Shown: piece by piece, positions 22,400 to 32,500 of the stretch
Layout of the letters: every line of letters starts with the position of its first letter
Numbering within the stretch: position 1 is the first letter of the stretch
Assembly: GCA_963768975.1 (NCBI GenBank)
Contig: CAVYKB010000003.1
Span: 62,001 to 126,000, forward strand
Direction of reading: 5' to 3'
DNA: 64,000 nt
DNA from: CADCTB01 sp963768975
Lineage (GTDB): Bacteria; Actinomycetota; Acidimicrobiia; Acidimicrobiales; AC-14
Position numbers and translations under genes: made by a program
Notes under the pieces: model-generated
Database searches by the model: none
What the model saw: only the letters and a program-made list of their open reading frames with translations
Told to the model about the DNA's origin: nothing

Positions 22400-22455
22400 T
22401 GCTCGGCGAGACTGGGTACTTCGGTGCGGCATCTCGGCGCGCACTACCCAGACTC
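22395..22455 (+). repeat. Intergenic region with two alternative hairpins (possible repeat copy D)
   Basis: GGGTAGTGC (overlapping the GNAT stop) pairs perfectly with GCACTACCC at 22441-22449. The same right arm can instead pair as TACCCAG-A-CTCG with CGAG-A-CTGGGTA to its left, with one A-A mismatch. The two structures are mutually exclusive. The second resembles the repeat family at 7984, 34017 and 54369 in length (40 versus about 43 bp), CTGG/CCAG ends and a GCAT-TCG centre. It sits just before the CcmF-like gene. Confidence 0.45.
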
Positions 22456-22479
22456 GGCCGGCGGTAGGGCCCACTGAGC

Positions 22480-24357
22480 GTGGGCGGCCTCGGTCCGGCG
22501 GCGTTGGCGGTGGCCCTGGCCGGTGGGGCGGCCACCTTGGCGCTGGCGGTGCTCGGCCGGGCTCGGGCGGCGTGGCGGGCGTTGACCGTCTCCTGGGCGG
22601 GATTGTCGGTGGCGATGGTGGTGCTGGCGGTAGCGCTGGTCACCGTCGACGGGGCGCTGGCCTACGTCGCCGACCACACCAGCCGGGCCACGTCCTGGCC
22701 CTACCGGCTGTCGGGCCTGTGGGGTGGGATGGAGGGGTCGCTCCTCCTGTGGACGTGGATGGCCGGGGCGTGGGCGATCGCCGCCGGTGTGGTGGTGCGC
22801 CGGCGGGTGCCGGCGCTGGCCGGCGGGGTGGCGGGGGTGCTCGGCGCCTACCTGGTCGTGTTCTGCGGCCTGCTGGTGGTCGTCAGCCAGCCGTTCGACC
22901 GGCTGGCGGTGCCCGCCATCGACGGCGGCGGGCTGAACCCCGTCCTGCTGCACCCGGCGATGCTCTACCACCCACCCCTGCTGTACGCCGGCGCCGTCGG
23001 CTTGCTGGTGCCGTTCGCGTTGGCGATGGCCGGCTCGGGCGGGCGGGGGTGGATGGCGCCGGCGGTGCGGTTCGCCGGCCTAAGCCTGGTGCTCCTGACG
23101 GCGGGGCTGCTGGCCGGCGCCCACTGGGCATACGTCGAGCTGGGATGGGGCGGGTACTGGGCGTGGGACCCGGTCGAGAACGGCGGGCTGCTGCCGTGGT
23201 TGGCCGGGGTGGCGTTCGTCCATGCCGCCGCAGTGGGGCGGCACACCCGCGCCGCCGCCGGCCTGGCCGGGCTGGCGTTCGTCCTGGGCCTGCTTGGGTC
23301 CTTCCTCACCCGGTCGGGTGCGTCGCAGTCGGTCCATGCCTTCGCCGAGGCCCGGGCGGTGGGGTGGGTCCTCGGCTTGGTTCTGGTGGGGACGGCGGTC
23401 GCCACGATCGCCCGCTTGCGGCGCCGACCGCCGGCGCCGGCGGGGACCGACAGGGTGATCGCCGTCAACAACGTGCTGCTCGTCGCCCTGGCCGTGGTGA
23501 TCGGCTTCGGGACCGTGTACCCGGTCGTGGCCGGCGACGGTGTGATCGTGACCGGCCGTTACTTCGCCATTGTCGCCGCGCCGCTGGCCGTCGCCCTGCT
23601 CCTCCTGCTGGGTGCGGCGCCCCGCCGCAGCCGCAAGCTGGCGCCGGCGGCGTGGGGTCTCGTGGCCGCAGCGGCCGCCGGCGCCTGGTTCGCCGAGCGC
23701 CGGCCCCTCGCCGTCGTGATGATCGGCCTGGCCGGCGCCGCCGCCGCCCTCACGGTCGCTGAATGGCGACGCCGACCCCGGGCCCGCTGGCCCCTCGCTC
23801 ATCTCGGAGTAGCAGTGCTCCTCGCCGGCGTGGCGGGGACGACCACCGGCACCCAGGTCACCGCCCCGCTCGCCACCGGGGGCGAAGTCACCGTGCGGGG
23901 CTTCACGTTCCGCCTCGAAGGCGTGGAGCCGGCGCCGGCGGCCGACGGCGCCCGGGCGGCCCGCGCCGTGCTTTCGCTGTCGCGGGACGGCGACGCCCTC
24001 GCCACGCTGCGCCCGGTCGCGTTGATCTCCGCCACCGGCCAGCGGGTGTCGGTCGCCGCCCTCCGCTCCACGCCGCTCCAGGACGTCCAGGTCGCTCTGC
24101 GGGCCGTCGGCGAGGGGGGCGACCGGGTGATCGTCGAGATCGGGGTGCACCCGCTCATGCAGCTCGTGTGGTGGGGCGGCATCCTTGTCGTCGCCGGCCT
24201 CGCCGTGAGCGCCGCCGGCATCCGGTCGCAGGGGGGCGCCCATGAACCAGCACGACGGGAAAGTGATCGCAGTGGTGGGGGCGACGGGCCTCCAGGGCGG
24301 AGCGCTCAGCCGGCGCCTCCTGCAGCAGGGGTGGTCCGTCCGGGCCCTCACCCGTAA
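22480..24357 (+). CDS. ccmF: CcmF-like cytochrome c-type biogenesis protein
   Basis: The protein starts at GTG and has about 12-13 predicted membrane segments. It carries the heme-handling WWD-type motif WGGYWAWDPVENGGLLPWL (about 225-245) and GLWGGMEGSLLLWTWM. A periplasmic C-terminal region (VRGFTFRLEGVEPAPA, SATGQRVSVAALRSTPLQDVQVALR) and a final membrane helix (LVWWGGILVVAGLAVSAAG) follow. CcmF is the heme lyase of system I maturation. The last about 40 codons overlap a broken NmrA-like gene in another frame and look non-native, so the original stop has probably been lost. No other ccm gene is adjacent. Confidence 0.82.
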   Translation: MGGLGPAALAVALAGGAATLALAVLGRARAAWRALTVSWAGLSVAMVVLAVALVTVDGALAYVADHTSRATSWPYRLSGLWGGMEGSLLLWTWMAGAWAIAAGVVVRRRVPALAGGVAGVLGAYLVVFCGLLVVVSQPFDRLAVPAIDGGGLNPVLLHPAMLYHPPLLYAGAVGLLVPFALAMAGSGGRGWMAPAVRFAGLSLVLLTAGLLAGAHWAYVELGWGGYWAWDPVENGGLLPWLAGVAFVHAAAVGRHTRAAAGLAGLAFVLGLLGSFLTRSGASQSVHAFAEARAVGWVLGLVLVGTAVATIARLRRRPPAPAGTDRVIAVNNVLLVALAVVIGFGTVYPVVAGDGVIVTGRYFAIVAAPLAVALLLLLGAAPRRSRKLAPAAWGLVAAAAAGAWFAERRPLAVVMIGLAGAAAALTVAEWRRRPRARWPLAHLGVAVLLAGVAGTTTGTQVTAPLATGGEVTVRGFTFRLEGVEPAPAADGARAARAVLSLSRDGDALATLRPVALISATGQRVSVAALRSTPLQDVQVALRAVGEGGDRVIVEIGVHPLMQLVWWGGILVVAGLAVSAAGIRSQGGAHEPARRESDRSGGGDGPPGRSAQPAPPAAGVVRPGPHP

Positions 24358-24455
24358 ACCCGACAGCGCCCCGGCGAAGGCCCTCGCTGCGCCCGGCGCT
24401 GAAGGGGGTGCAGGCGGACTCGGAGGAGCCGGCGTCGCTGGGCCGACCCGCACGA
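24242..24455 (+). pseudogene. Truncated NmrA-like NAD(P)-binding gene remnant
   Basis: From ATG 24242 the frame reads KVIAVVGATGLQGGALSRRLLQQGWSV, the Rossmann GxxGxxG start of an NmrA-like oxidoreductase, and then ALTRKP. Near 24400 it shifts frame: the expected continuation (GVQADSEEPASLGR) is read in another frame. By about 24455 all similarity ends, only 50 bp before the convergent MBL gene stop. Roughly 75% of a normal NmrA protein is missing. The remnant overlaps the unusual C-terminal tail of the CcmF-like gene. Confidence 0.7.
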
Positions 24456-24500
24456 TCTTCGCCACCGTACCGGCGCCGGCCACGCAGCCGGCGCCGGCGG

Positions 24501-25316
24501 TCAGGCGGCGACGACGGTGGCAAGCAGCTCGTCGAGGAGCGACTGCCCCGGCGGGATGACCCGGGGCTGGCCGGCCATTGCCCGCACCCGGTCGAAGGCG
24601 TCGTGGATGTCGTTGCCCCGGAGGATGAGCCCGTGGGCGGAGGCGACGACCTTGGGCCGGAGCGCCTCCACCGTGTCGACGTGACGGTTGTAGACGGCGG
24701 GGTCCAGCCACTGGTGCCACGGCGAGATGAGACTGTTGAACATCTGGAAGCTGTCGTCGTACAGGTCCCGGGGGACGTCGCCGACCTCGTGGATGGCGCC
24801 GGGGGTAACGCAGGCGAAGGAGTCGACCGCCCACAGCACCCCGGTGCGCTCGTCGTAGAGGGCCCGGGTGGTCGGGCCGTCGAAGATGGGCGGGATCACG
24901 AGGCGGAGCCGGCGGTCGCCGGCATCGAAGCTCTCGGTGGGGTCCCGCCAGATCATCCGGGTCAGGTCCATCGGCCGCTCCAGCGCCAGGCGCTCGACGG
25001 CGAACATGTTGGTGACGAGCGTCGCCTGGGGACAGGCGTCGAGCACCTCGTGGAGGCTGCCCGTGTGGTCGCCGTCGTCGTGGGAGAGGAAGACCCACCG
25101 CACGTCCTCAGGCTCAACCAAGTTGAAGACCTTCTCGAGCCAGCTCTCCCGGTGGATGGGGGCACCAGTGTCGACGATGATCGGCTGCTCGCCCCGGATC
25201 AGCAGCGAGTTGACGTGCACGAAGCCGTCGGGGCCGACGGGTGCGAGGTGGGGGATCAGGAAGGTGTCCGGGGCGATAGCCACGGGGTTGGTGGTGGGGA
25301 CGGCGGGCGTCTGCAT
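24501..25316 (-). CDS. MBL-fold metallohydrolase (ODP/flavodiiron-like)
   Basis: The 271-residue protein has VDTGAPIHRESWL, then the metal motif SHDDGDHTGSLHE at 78-90 (HxDxDH instead of HxHxDH), DSFACVTP and SAHG near the end. Replacement of the second His by Asp and the overall layout resemble the oxygen-binding diiron protein group related to flavodiiron proteins, not beta-lactamases. PWHQWLDPAVYNRHVDTVEAL supports that group. It may reduce O2 or NO or act as a sensor; no flavodoxin domain is fused. It is divergent from the GAF-LuxR regulator at 25466, which probably controls it. Confidence 0.78.
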   Translation of the reverse strand: MQTPAVPTTNPVAIAPDTFLIPHLAPVGPDGFVHVNSLLIRGEQPIIVDTGAPIHRESWLEKVFNLVEPEDVRWVFLSHDDGDHTGSLHEVLDACPQATLVTNMFAVERLALERPMDLTRMIWRDPTESFDAGDRRLRLVIPPIFDGPTTRALYDERTGVLWAVDSFACVTPGAIHEVGDVPRDLYDDSFQMFNSLISPWHQWLDPAVYNRHVDTVEALRPKVVASAHGLILRGNDIHDAFDRVRAMAGQPRVIPPGQSLLDELLATVVAA

Positions 25317-25381
25317 AGCGGTTCTCCGTTTCTCGGTCGGCTTGTGTCGCTCACACTGCGCCCCGATCGGCGCCGGCGGTA

Positions 25382-25430
25382 CCCCCCCCTTCGGGGGAAG
25401 TCCGGCTCCCGAATCCCCTCATTCGAGGGG
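25382..25430. promoter_or_regulatory. Two tandem hairpins in divergent intergenic region
   Basis: The first hairpin is a C run pairing with GGGGG across a TTC loop (25385-25397). The second is CCCCTC-ATTC-GAGGGG (25415-25430), a perfect 6-bp stem. They lie between the MBL gene and the LuxR-type regulator, in a short stretch with an A/T-rich segment (GTATTTTTGACT) just before the regulator GTG. They could be operators, leader structures or a terminator; no direct evidence decides. Confidence 0.45.
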
Positions 25431-25465
25431 GTGCCATTTCCAGAAGCGAGGAGTATTTTTGACTC

Positions 25466-26608
25466 GTGAGCATCGGGGTGGGGGAGACGCAGGTCGTGCA
25501 GCGGATCGAGCGGGCGTGCGCCCGCGCGTCCACCGGCGAGGAGCTGTTCGAGGCGCTCAGCCACGAGGTGCGCAAGGCCATCCCGTTTGACGGCGCCATG
25601 TGGTTCGGCGTCGACCCGTCGACGTTGCTGGCGGTGGCGCCGGCCCGGTTCGAAGCCATGGACGAGGGGTACTGCCAGGTGTTCTGGGACGGCGAGTTCC
25701 ACCACCACGACGCCGCCCTGTACCGCGACCTGGCCCGCCAGACAACGCCGGCCGCATCCCTACGGGCCGTCACCGACGACAAGCCCCTGCGCAGCAACCG
25801 GTACCGCCGCTTCGTGCAACCCCAGGGCTACGACGACGAACTGCGGGTGGCGTTCCGGTCAGGCGACAGCACGTGGGCGTTCGCGGCCCTGTACCGGGAG
25901 AAGGGTCGCCGACCCTTCAACGACGACGAGGTGGCGTTGCTCGCCGGTGTCTCGGGCGTGGTGGGCGCCGCCGTGCGCACCCGGGTGGCCATGGCCCCGC
26001 CGGCGCCGGCGCTGTCCAGCGCGCCCGGCCTGATGGTGTTCGATGCCGCCGGCGCCCTGGTCTCGGCCAACGGCGAGGCCACGCGGTGGCTGGCCGACAT
26101 CTACGGCGGGCCGGCGGATGGCAGCGCCCCATGGGTCGACCAGCTCTCCACCCCCGCCACCGACGACCTGCGGTCGGCCGTCCCCATCGTCCCGCTGCTG
26201 GCCCGGGCCAAGGCCATCGCGGCAGGCCTCGACGAGGGCCAGGCCCGCCTGCGCCTCCGTGACCGGTCCGGGCGGTGGCTGGTCCTCCACGCCTCATGCC
26301 TGGCCGGCGGCACCACCGATGGCGCCGTGGCCGTCGTGGTCGAGCCGGCCAAGAGCACCGACATCGCGCCGATCGTGATCGAGGCCTACGGGCTCTCGCC
26401 GCGGGAGCGCGACATGGTCCGGGCCATCGCCCGGGGCTCGTCCACGCCCGACATCGCCGCCGAGCTCTTCCTGTCGCCCCACACGGTGCGGGATTACATC
26501 AAGTCGGTGTTCGAGAAGGTCGGTGTGAGCAGCCGGGGCGAACTCATCGCCAAGCTGTTCGCCGAGCACTACTCCGAAGCCATGCACGCGACGGCCGTGC
26601 ACGTGTAA
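25466..26608 (+). CDS. GAF-like sensor, LuxR-family transcriptional regulator
   Basis: This 380-residue protein has an N-terminal GAF-like sensor domain (about 10-170: RACARASTGEELFEALSHEV, AIPFDGAMWFGVDPSTL, FNDDEVALLAGVSGVVGAAV). A PAS-like middle follows (GLMVFDAAGALVSANGEATRWL), and the C-terminus is a LuxR helix-turn-helix (LSPRERDMVRAIARG, DIAAELFLSPHTVRDYIKSVFEKVGVSSRGELIAKLF). No receiver domain is present, so it probably senses a ligand directly. GTG 25466 has GAGGAG 12 nt upstream. It is divergent from the MBL-fold gene, its likely target. Confidence 0.85.
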   Translation: MSIGVGETQVVQRIERACARASTGEELFEALSHEVRKAIPFDGAMWFGVDPSTLLAVAPARFEAMDEGYCQVFWDGEFHHHDAALYRDLARQTTPAASLRAVTDDKPLRSNRYRRFVQPQGYDDELRVAFRSGDSTWAFAALYREKGRRPFNDDEVALLAGVSGVVGAAVRTRVAMAPPAPALSSAPGLMVFDAAGALVSANGEATRWLADIYGGPADGSAPWVDQLSTPATDDLRSAVPIVPLLARAKAIAAGLDEGQARLRLRDRSGRWLVLHASCLAGGTTDGAVAVVVEPAKSTDIAPIVIEAYGLSPRERDMVRAIARGSSTPDIAAELFLSPHTVRDYIKSVFEKVGVSSRGELIAKLFAEHYSEAMHATAVHV

Positions 26609-26640
26609 CTCCGGCGCCGGATTCGGCGCAGACCGGCCGG

Positions 26641-28721
<2,081 letters not shown>

Positions 28722-28755
28722 CGCGTACTCCTGTTCCGGTGGGGGTGGGAGAGCC

Positions 28756-29403
28756 CTAGCCGGGCTGGGTATCTCTGGTGACGTAGATCTGGCGGGCGAC
28801 CGTGCTGCCCAGTGTGCGATCCACGCCGTCGACCCGCAGGACGAGCGGCCCGTCGAAGGGATGCTTCTCCAGGACCTCGACCCGCACGCCTGGGCGCAGG
28901 CCCAGGCTGTCGAGGAAGGTGACGACCTCGTGGTCGGTCGACCCGGGGACGGCCATGATCGCCACGTCGCCCGGTTCCAGCGTGTACAGCGGCGGCAGCT
29001 CGGGGATGTCGGCCACCTCGGCCTCGGGGATCGGAAAGCCGTGGGGGCACGTGGCGGGCCGGTCGAGAGCCACGTACATGCGGTCCTCCACCTCCTGGGG
29101 CAGGTCGTGCTCGAAGTTCGTGGCGAGGCGATCGGCTTCGTTCCACGCGAACCCCAGCATGTCGGAGAGGAATCGCTCGACGGTGCGGTGCCGGCGGATG
29201 GCGGCGATGGCGGCGCGCCGGCCGAGCAGCGTGAGCTCCACTCCCTTGTAGGGGCGGTGCGCGGCCAGCCCGCTGTCGGCGAGGCGCTTCACCGTGGCCG
29301 TGACGGTGGACGGGCTGACCTTCAGGGCGACGGCGAGGGCGCCGGTCTGCGCCTCGACCTCGCCGGTTTCGGCGCGGCTCAGGCGGTAGATGGCCTTCAA
29401 CAT
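28756..29403 (-). CDS. DtxR-family metal-dependent repressor
   Basis: The protein of about 215 residues has an N-terminal winged helix (MLKAIYRLSRAETG, LAVALKVSPSTVTATVKRLADSGL) and then a dimerisation/metal domain (AAIAAIRRHRTVERFLSDMLGF, WNEADRLATNFEHDLPQEVEDRM, CPHGFPIP). A C-terminal SH3/FeoA-like domain follows (LEPGDVAIMAVPGSTDHEVVTFLDSLGLRPGVRVEV). Such proteins repress iron or manganese uptake genes when metal is bound. ATG 29403 has AAAGGTGAG upstream. The frame is open further, and homologues often start about 8 residues earlier, so the N-terminus is uncertain. It lies 35 bp upstream of hppA. Confidence 0.88.
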   Translation of the reverse strand: MLKAIYRLSRAETGEVEAQTGALAVALKVSPSTVTATVKRLADSGLAAHRPYKGVELTLLGRRAAIAAIRRHRTVERFLSDMLGFAWNEADRLATNFEHDLPQEVEDRMYVALDRPATCPHGFPIPEAEVADIPELPPLYTLEPGDVAIMAVPGSTDHEVVTFLDSLGLRPGVRVEVLEKHPFDGPLVLRVDGVDRTLGSTVARQIYVTRDTQPG

Positions 29404-29512
29404 CTCGCGCTCACCTTTTGTGAGGACCAGATTCAGAGTTTCTCGCTCCCGAAAGTCATCTTGCGTTCCGACGCTACCGACTTCCGGCGCTTCTTCCAAG
29501 TCTCCCTGGTGC

Positions 29513-32500
29513 TCAGTCCTCGCCGCGTTTCTTGCGCAGCAGCCGCTCAAGCGTCGGTGGCGGCTCGGGCGCCGGCGCCGGCGCCCGCTTCGGCTTGGGC
29601 GGCTTGGGCGCCGGCCCCGGCCGCTCGTGACCGGGTCGGGCCGGGATGCGTGCACGCACGGCGCCGGCCACGCGCCGGCTCCGGTCGCGTACGGCGGCCA
29701 CGCCCGAGCCGTGCAGGGCGACCCGGCTGAGGGCGACCGCCAGCGGCCAGAGCAGGGCAGCGGCCAGGAGCATCCATCCGGCAAGGGGGATGCGGCCCCG
29801 GCCGGCGGGCAGGTCGGCCACCTCGAAGGCGGCGTCGACGCCAATGGAGCCCCGGCCCCCCGACAAGTCCGATACCCGGTCGAGCAGGGCCGGATCAGCG
29901 GCGCCCAGCGTGTATTCCGCCGAGTAGGACTGCACAGCCACCGTGCTGGCGGTCAACAACGGCCCGCCGGCGCCGCTGACGACCACGCCGGCGCCGTAGG
30001 AGCCGGCGGCCGTGGCCGGGACCTCGCCGGCAAAGGTGGTGCCCGACGTCCGCTCCAGGGTCAGCTCCTGGCTGGTGCCCCCGGGGCCGGCGACCCGGGC
30101 CACGGCAGTGGAGCCGTCGGGCCAGGCGGTGGCCGACTCGGCCGTCACCCGCAGCCGGCCGTCGACTACCGTGGCCCGCACGCCGGCGCCGGCCGCGCCG
30201 GCGGCGGGGAAGGTGTCCTTCACCACGGTCGACCAGAAGCTGGTGTAGCCGGCCCAGCCGGCCCACTGCTGGGACCAGCGGGCAGAGGCGTCGCTCGTCC
30301 AGGAGGTCGCCCGGCCGAGGCCGATCTGCCAGGAGGTCAGCAGGGGGTCGTCGTCGTCGCCGATCTGCAGGGCGGTCTGGCCCGACGGCTTGGTCGTCGC
30401 CCCGAGCCAGCCCAGCAGCGGGGGCGTGGCCCGCAGGTCGCGCACGGCCTGGGCCTGGGACACGACCTCGGGGTAGCGGGTCTCCTCGTTCACGATGCGG
30501 CGGGAGGCCAGCAGCGCCTCCTGCATCATGATCTGGGGGACGTCGTTGAGGTCCTGCTCGTTGTAGAACCGGCCCCGGCCCGCTTCGGCCACGGCCGACA
30601 GGTTCTCCGCCGCGCCGGTCTCGCCGGTGGCCACGACCGACACGGTGATGCCCTGGGTTGCGAGGTCGCGTGCCTGCTGGACCAGGGTGTCGAGCCCGCC
30701 GACGCTCGTGAAGCCGTCGGTGAACAGGATGATGTGCTTGAGCCGGGCGTTGGCCGCCTTGAGGGCGTCGCCCGCCTCCTTGAGGGGGAGGGTGAGGTTG
30801 GTGCCGCCGCTGGGGTGCAGCTCTCGGAGGCCCTTGGTGACGACGTCCTCGGCCGGCAACGTCTGGAGGGGCACGACCCAGCGCTGCTGGGTGTTGAACG
30901 CCAGCACGCCCACCTGGTCATCCGCGTTGAGGGCGGCGATGGTGCGGGCCGCGGCGGAGCGGGCGATGTCGGTCTTGTTGACGCCGCCATCGGCCCGGTT
31001 GCCGCCGCCGGCCAGGCCGCCCGGACCGCCGCCCTCGGAGCAGTGGCAGGCACCCATGGAGCCGCTGCTGTCGATGGCCAGCACCTCGGCCACCGAGGCC
31101 CGGCGCTTGGGGTCCTTCACGTCGCTGGTGACCGGGAGGAGCTTCTCCAGCTCGCTGCCGAGGTAGCCACCCAGGGCGTAGGACCGGTCGCCGCCGACGG
31201 TGACCAGACCCCGTCCGAGGTCCCGGGTGGCGGCCCCGAGGGCCTGGACCTGTCCGGCGGCGAGGGAGCGGGCGTCGACGTCGACCAGGACCGTGGCCGA
31301 GTAGGTGGCCAGGCGGTCGAGGCCGGGGATCTCGGCCGGGCCGACGACGTCGACGGGGAGGCCGCCGGCCCGCAGTGCCGCAGCCAGGACGGCACCCTCG
31401 CCGGGCATGCCCTCGACCATCAGCACGCGGGCGGGGCCCTCGATCTGGACGGCGGCGAAGCCGAGGTCGTTCTCGGCCACGGAGTTTGCCGCGCTGTCGA
31501 TCTCCAGCCGGTAGCTGGCCAGGCCGCCGGTGGCCGGCGCCGTCTGGGCCAGCTCGACCACCGTGCGGCCGGCGGGCAGGTCGACCGTGCGGTCCTCGAC
31601 GGTCTGGCCGTCGCGCTGCCAGGTGAGGCGGACGGTCTGGGCCCGGGTGGTGTCGAGGGTGGCCCGGACGGTGAACGCCTCGCCCTGGCGCACGAGGGAG
31701 GGGGCGTCGACCCTGCTGACTGCCACGTCGGGGCCGCCGGCCACCGCCACCGCGTGGACGTCGACCCGGATGCCGTCCTCCCGCAGCCGGCGGGCCTCGG
31801 TGGCGGCGTCGCCCGAGTTCGCCCGGCCGTCGGAGACGACGACGATGCGCCGGCGGGAATCGGTGGGCAGGACGGCGCCGGCCAGGCGGAGGGCGCCGGC
31901 CAGGTTGGTGCGGGAGGCGTCGATCCGGGTGGCGGGCTGGAGCAGCTCGGTGTCCTCTTGGACGGTGAGCTCCAGCCGGGCGTCGGCGCCGAAGAAGGCC
32001 ACGCCGGCCTTGGCCCCGTCGGGCTGGGCGTCGAGGGCCTGGCGCACCCAGTCGACCGCCGCGGCCCGGCCGCCGGCGCCCATCGAGTCGGACCCGTCGA
32101 CGAGGAACATGACGGCCACGTCGGAGGCCCGCTTGGGGATGGCCAGTCCGGCCAGGGCGGCGAGCAGGAGGCCGGCGACGGCGACCCGGGCGCCGACCGC
32201 CACCCGCCACTGCCGGCGGGATACACCTCGCCGGCGCCACGACAGCCAACCCTCGGCGGCCAGCACCGCGAGCAGGGCGGCGACCACCCATCGCAGCTGC
32301 GGCAGCTCGCCCGCCGGCCGGCGCTCACCGGGCGCCAGCGGCCGGACTGGCACCGGGAGGCTGTCGGCCGGCGCCAGCGACGACTCCGCCCGGTCGGCGT
32401 TCACCGCCAGCGTCACGTCGGGCCGGCCATCCTGGCGCACGGTCCAGAAGCCGGCCCGGTCGGTGACTGGGGGAGCGGCGCCGGCGGGCAGGGAGAACTG

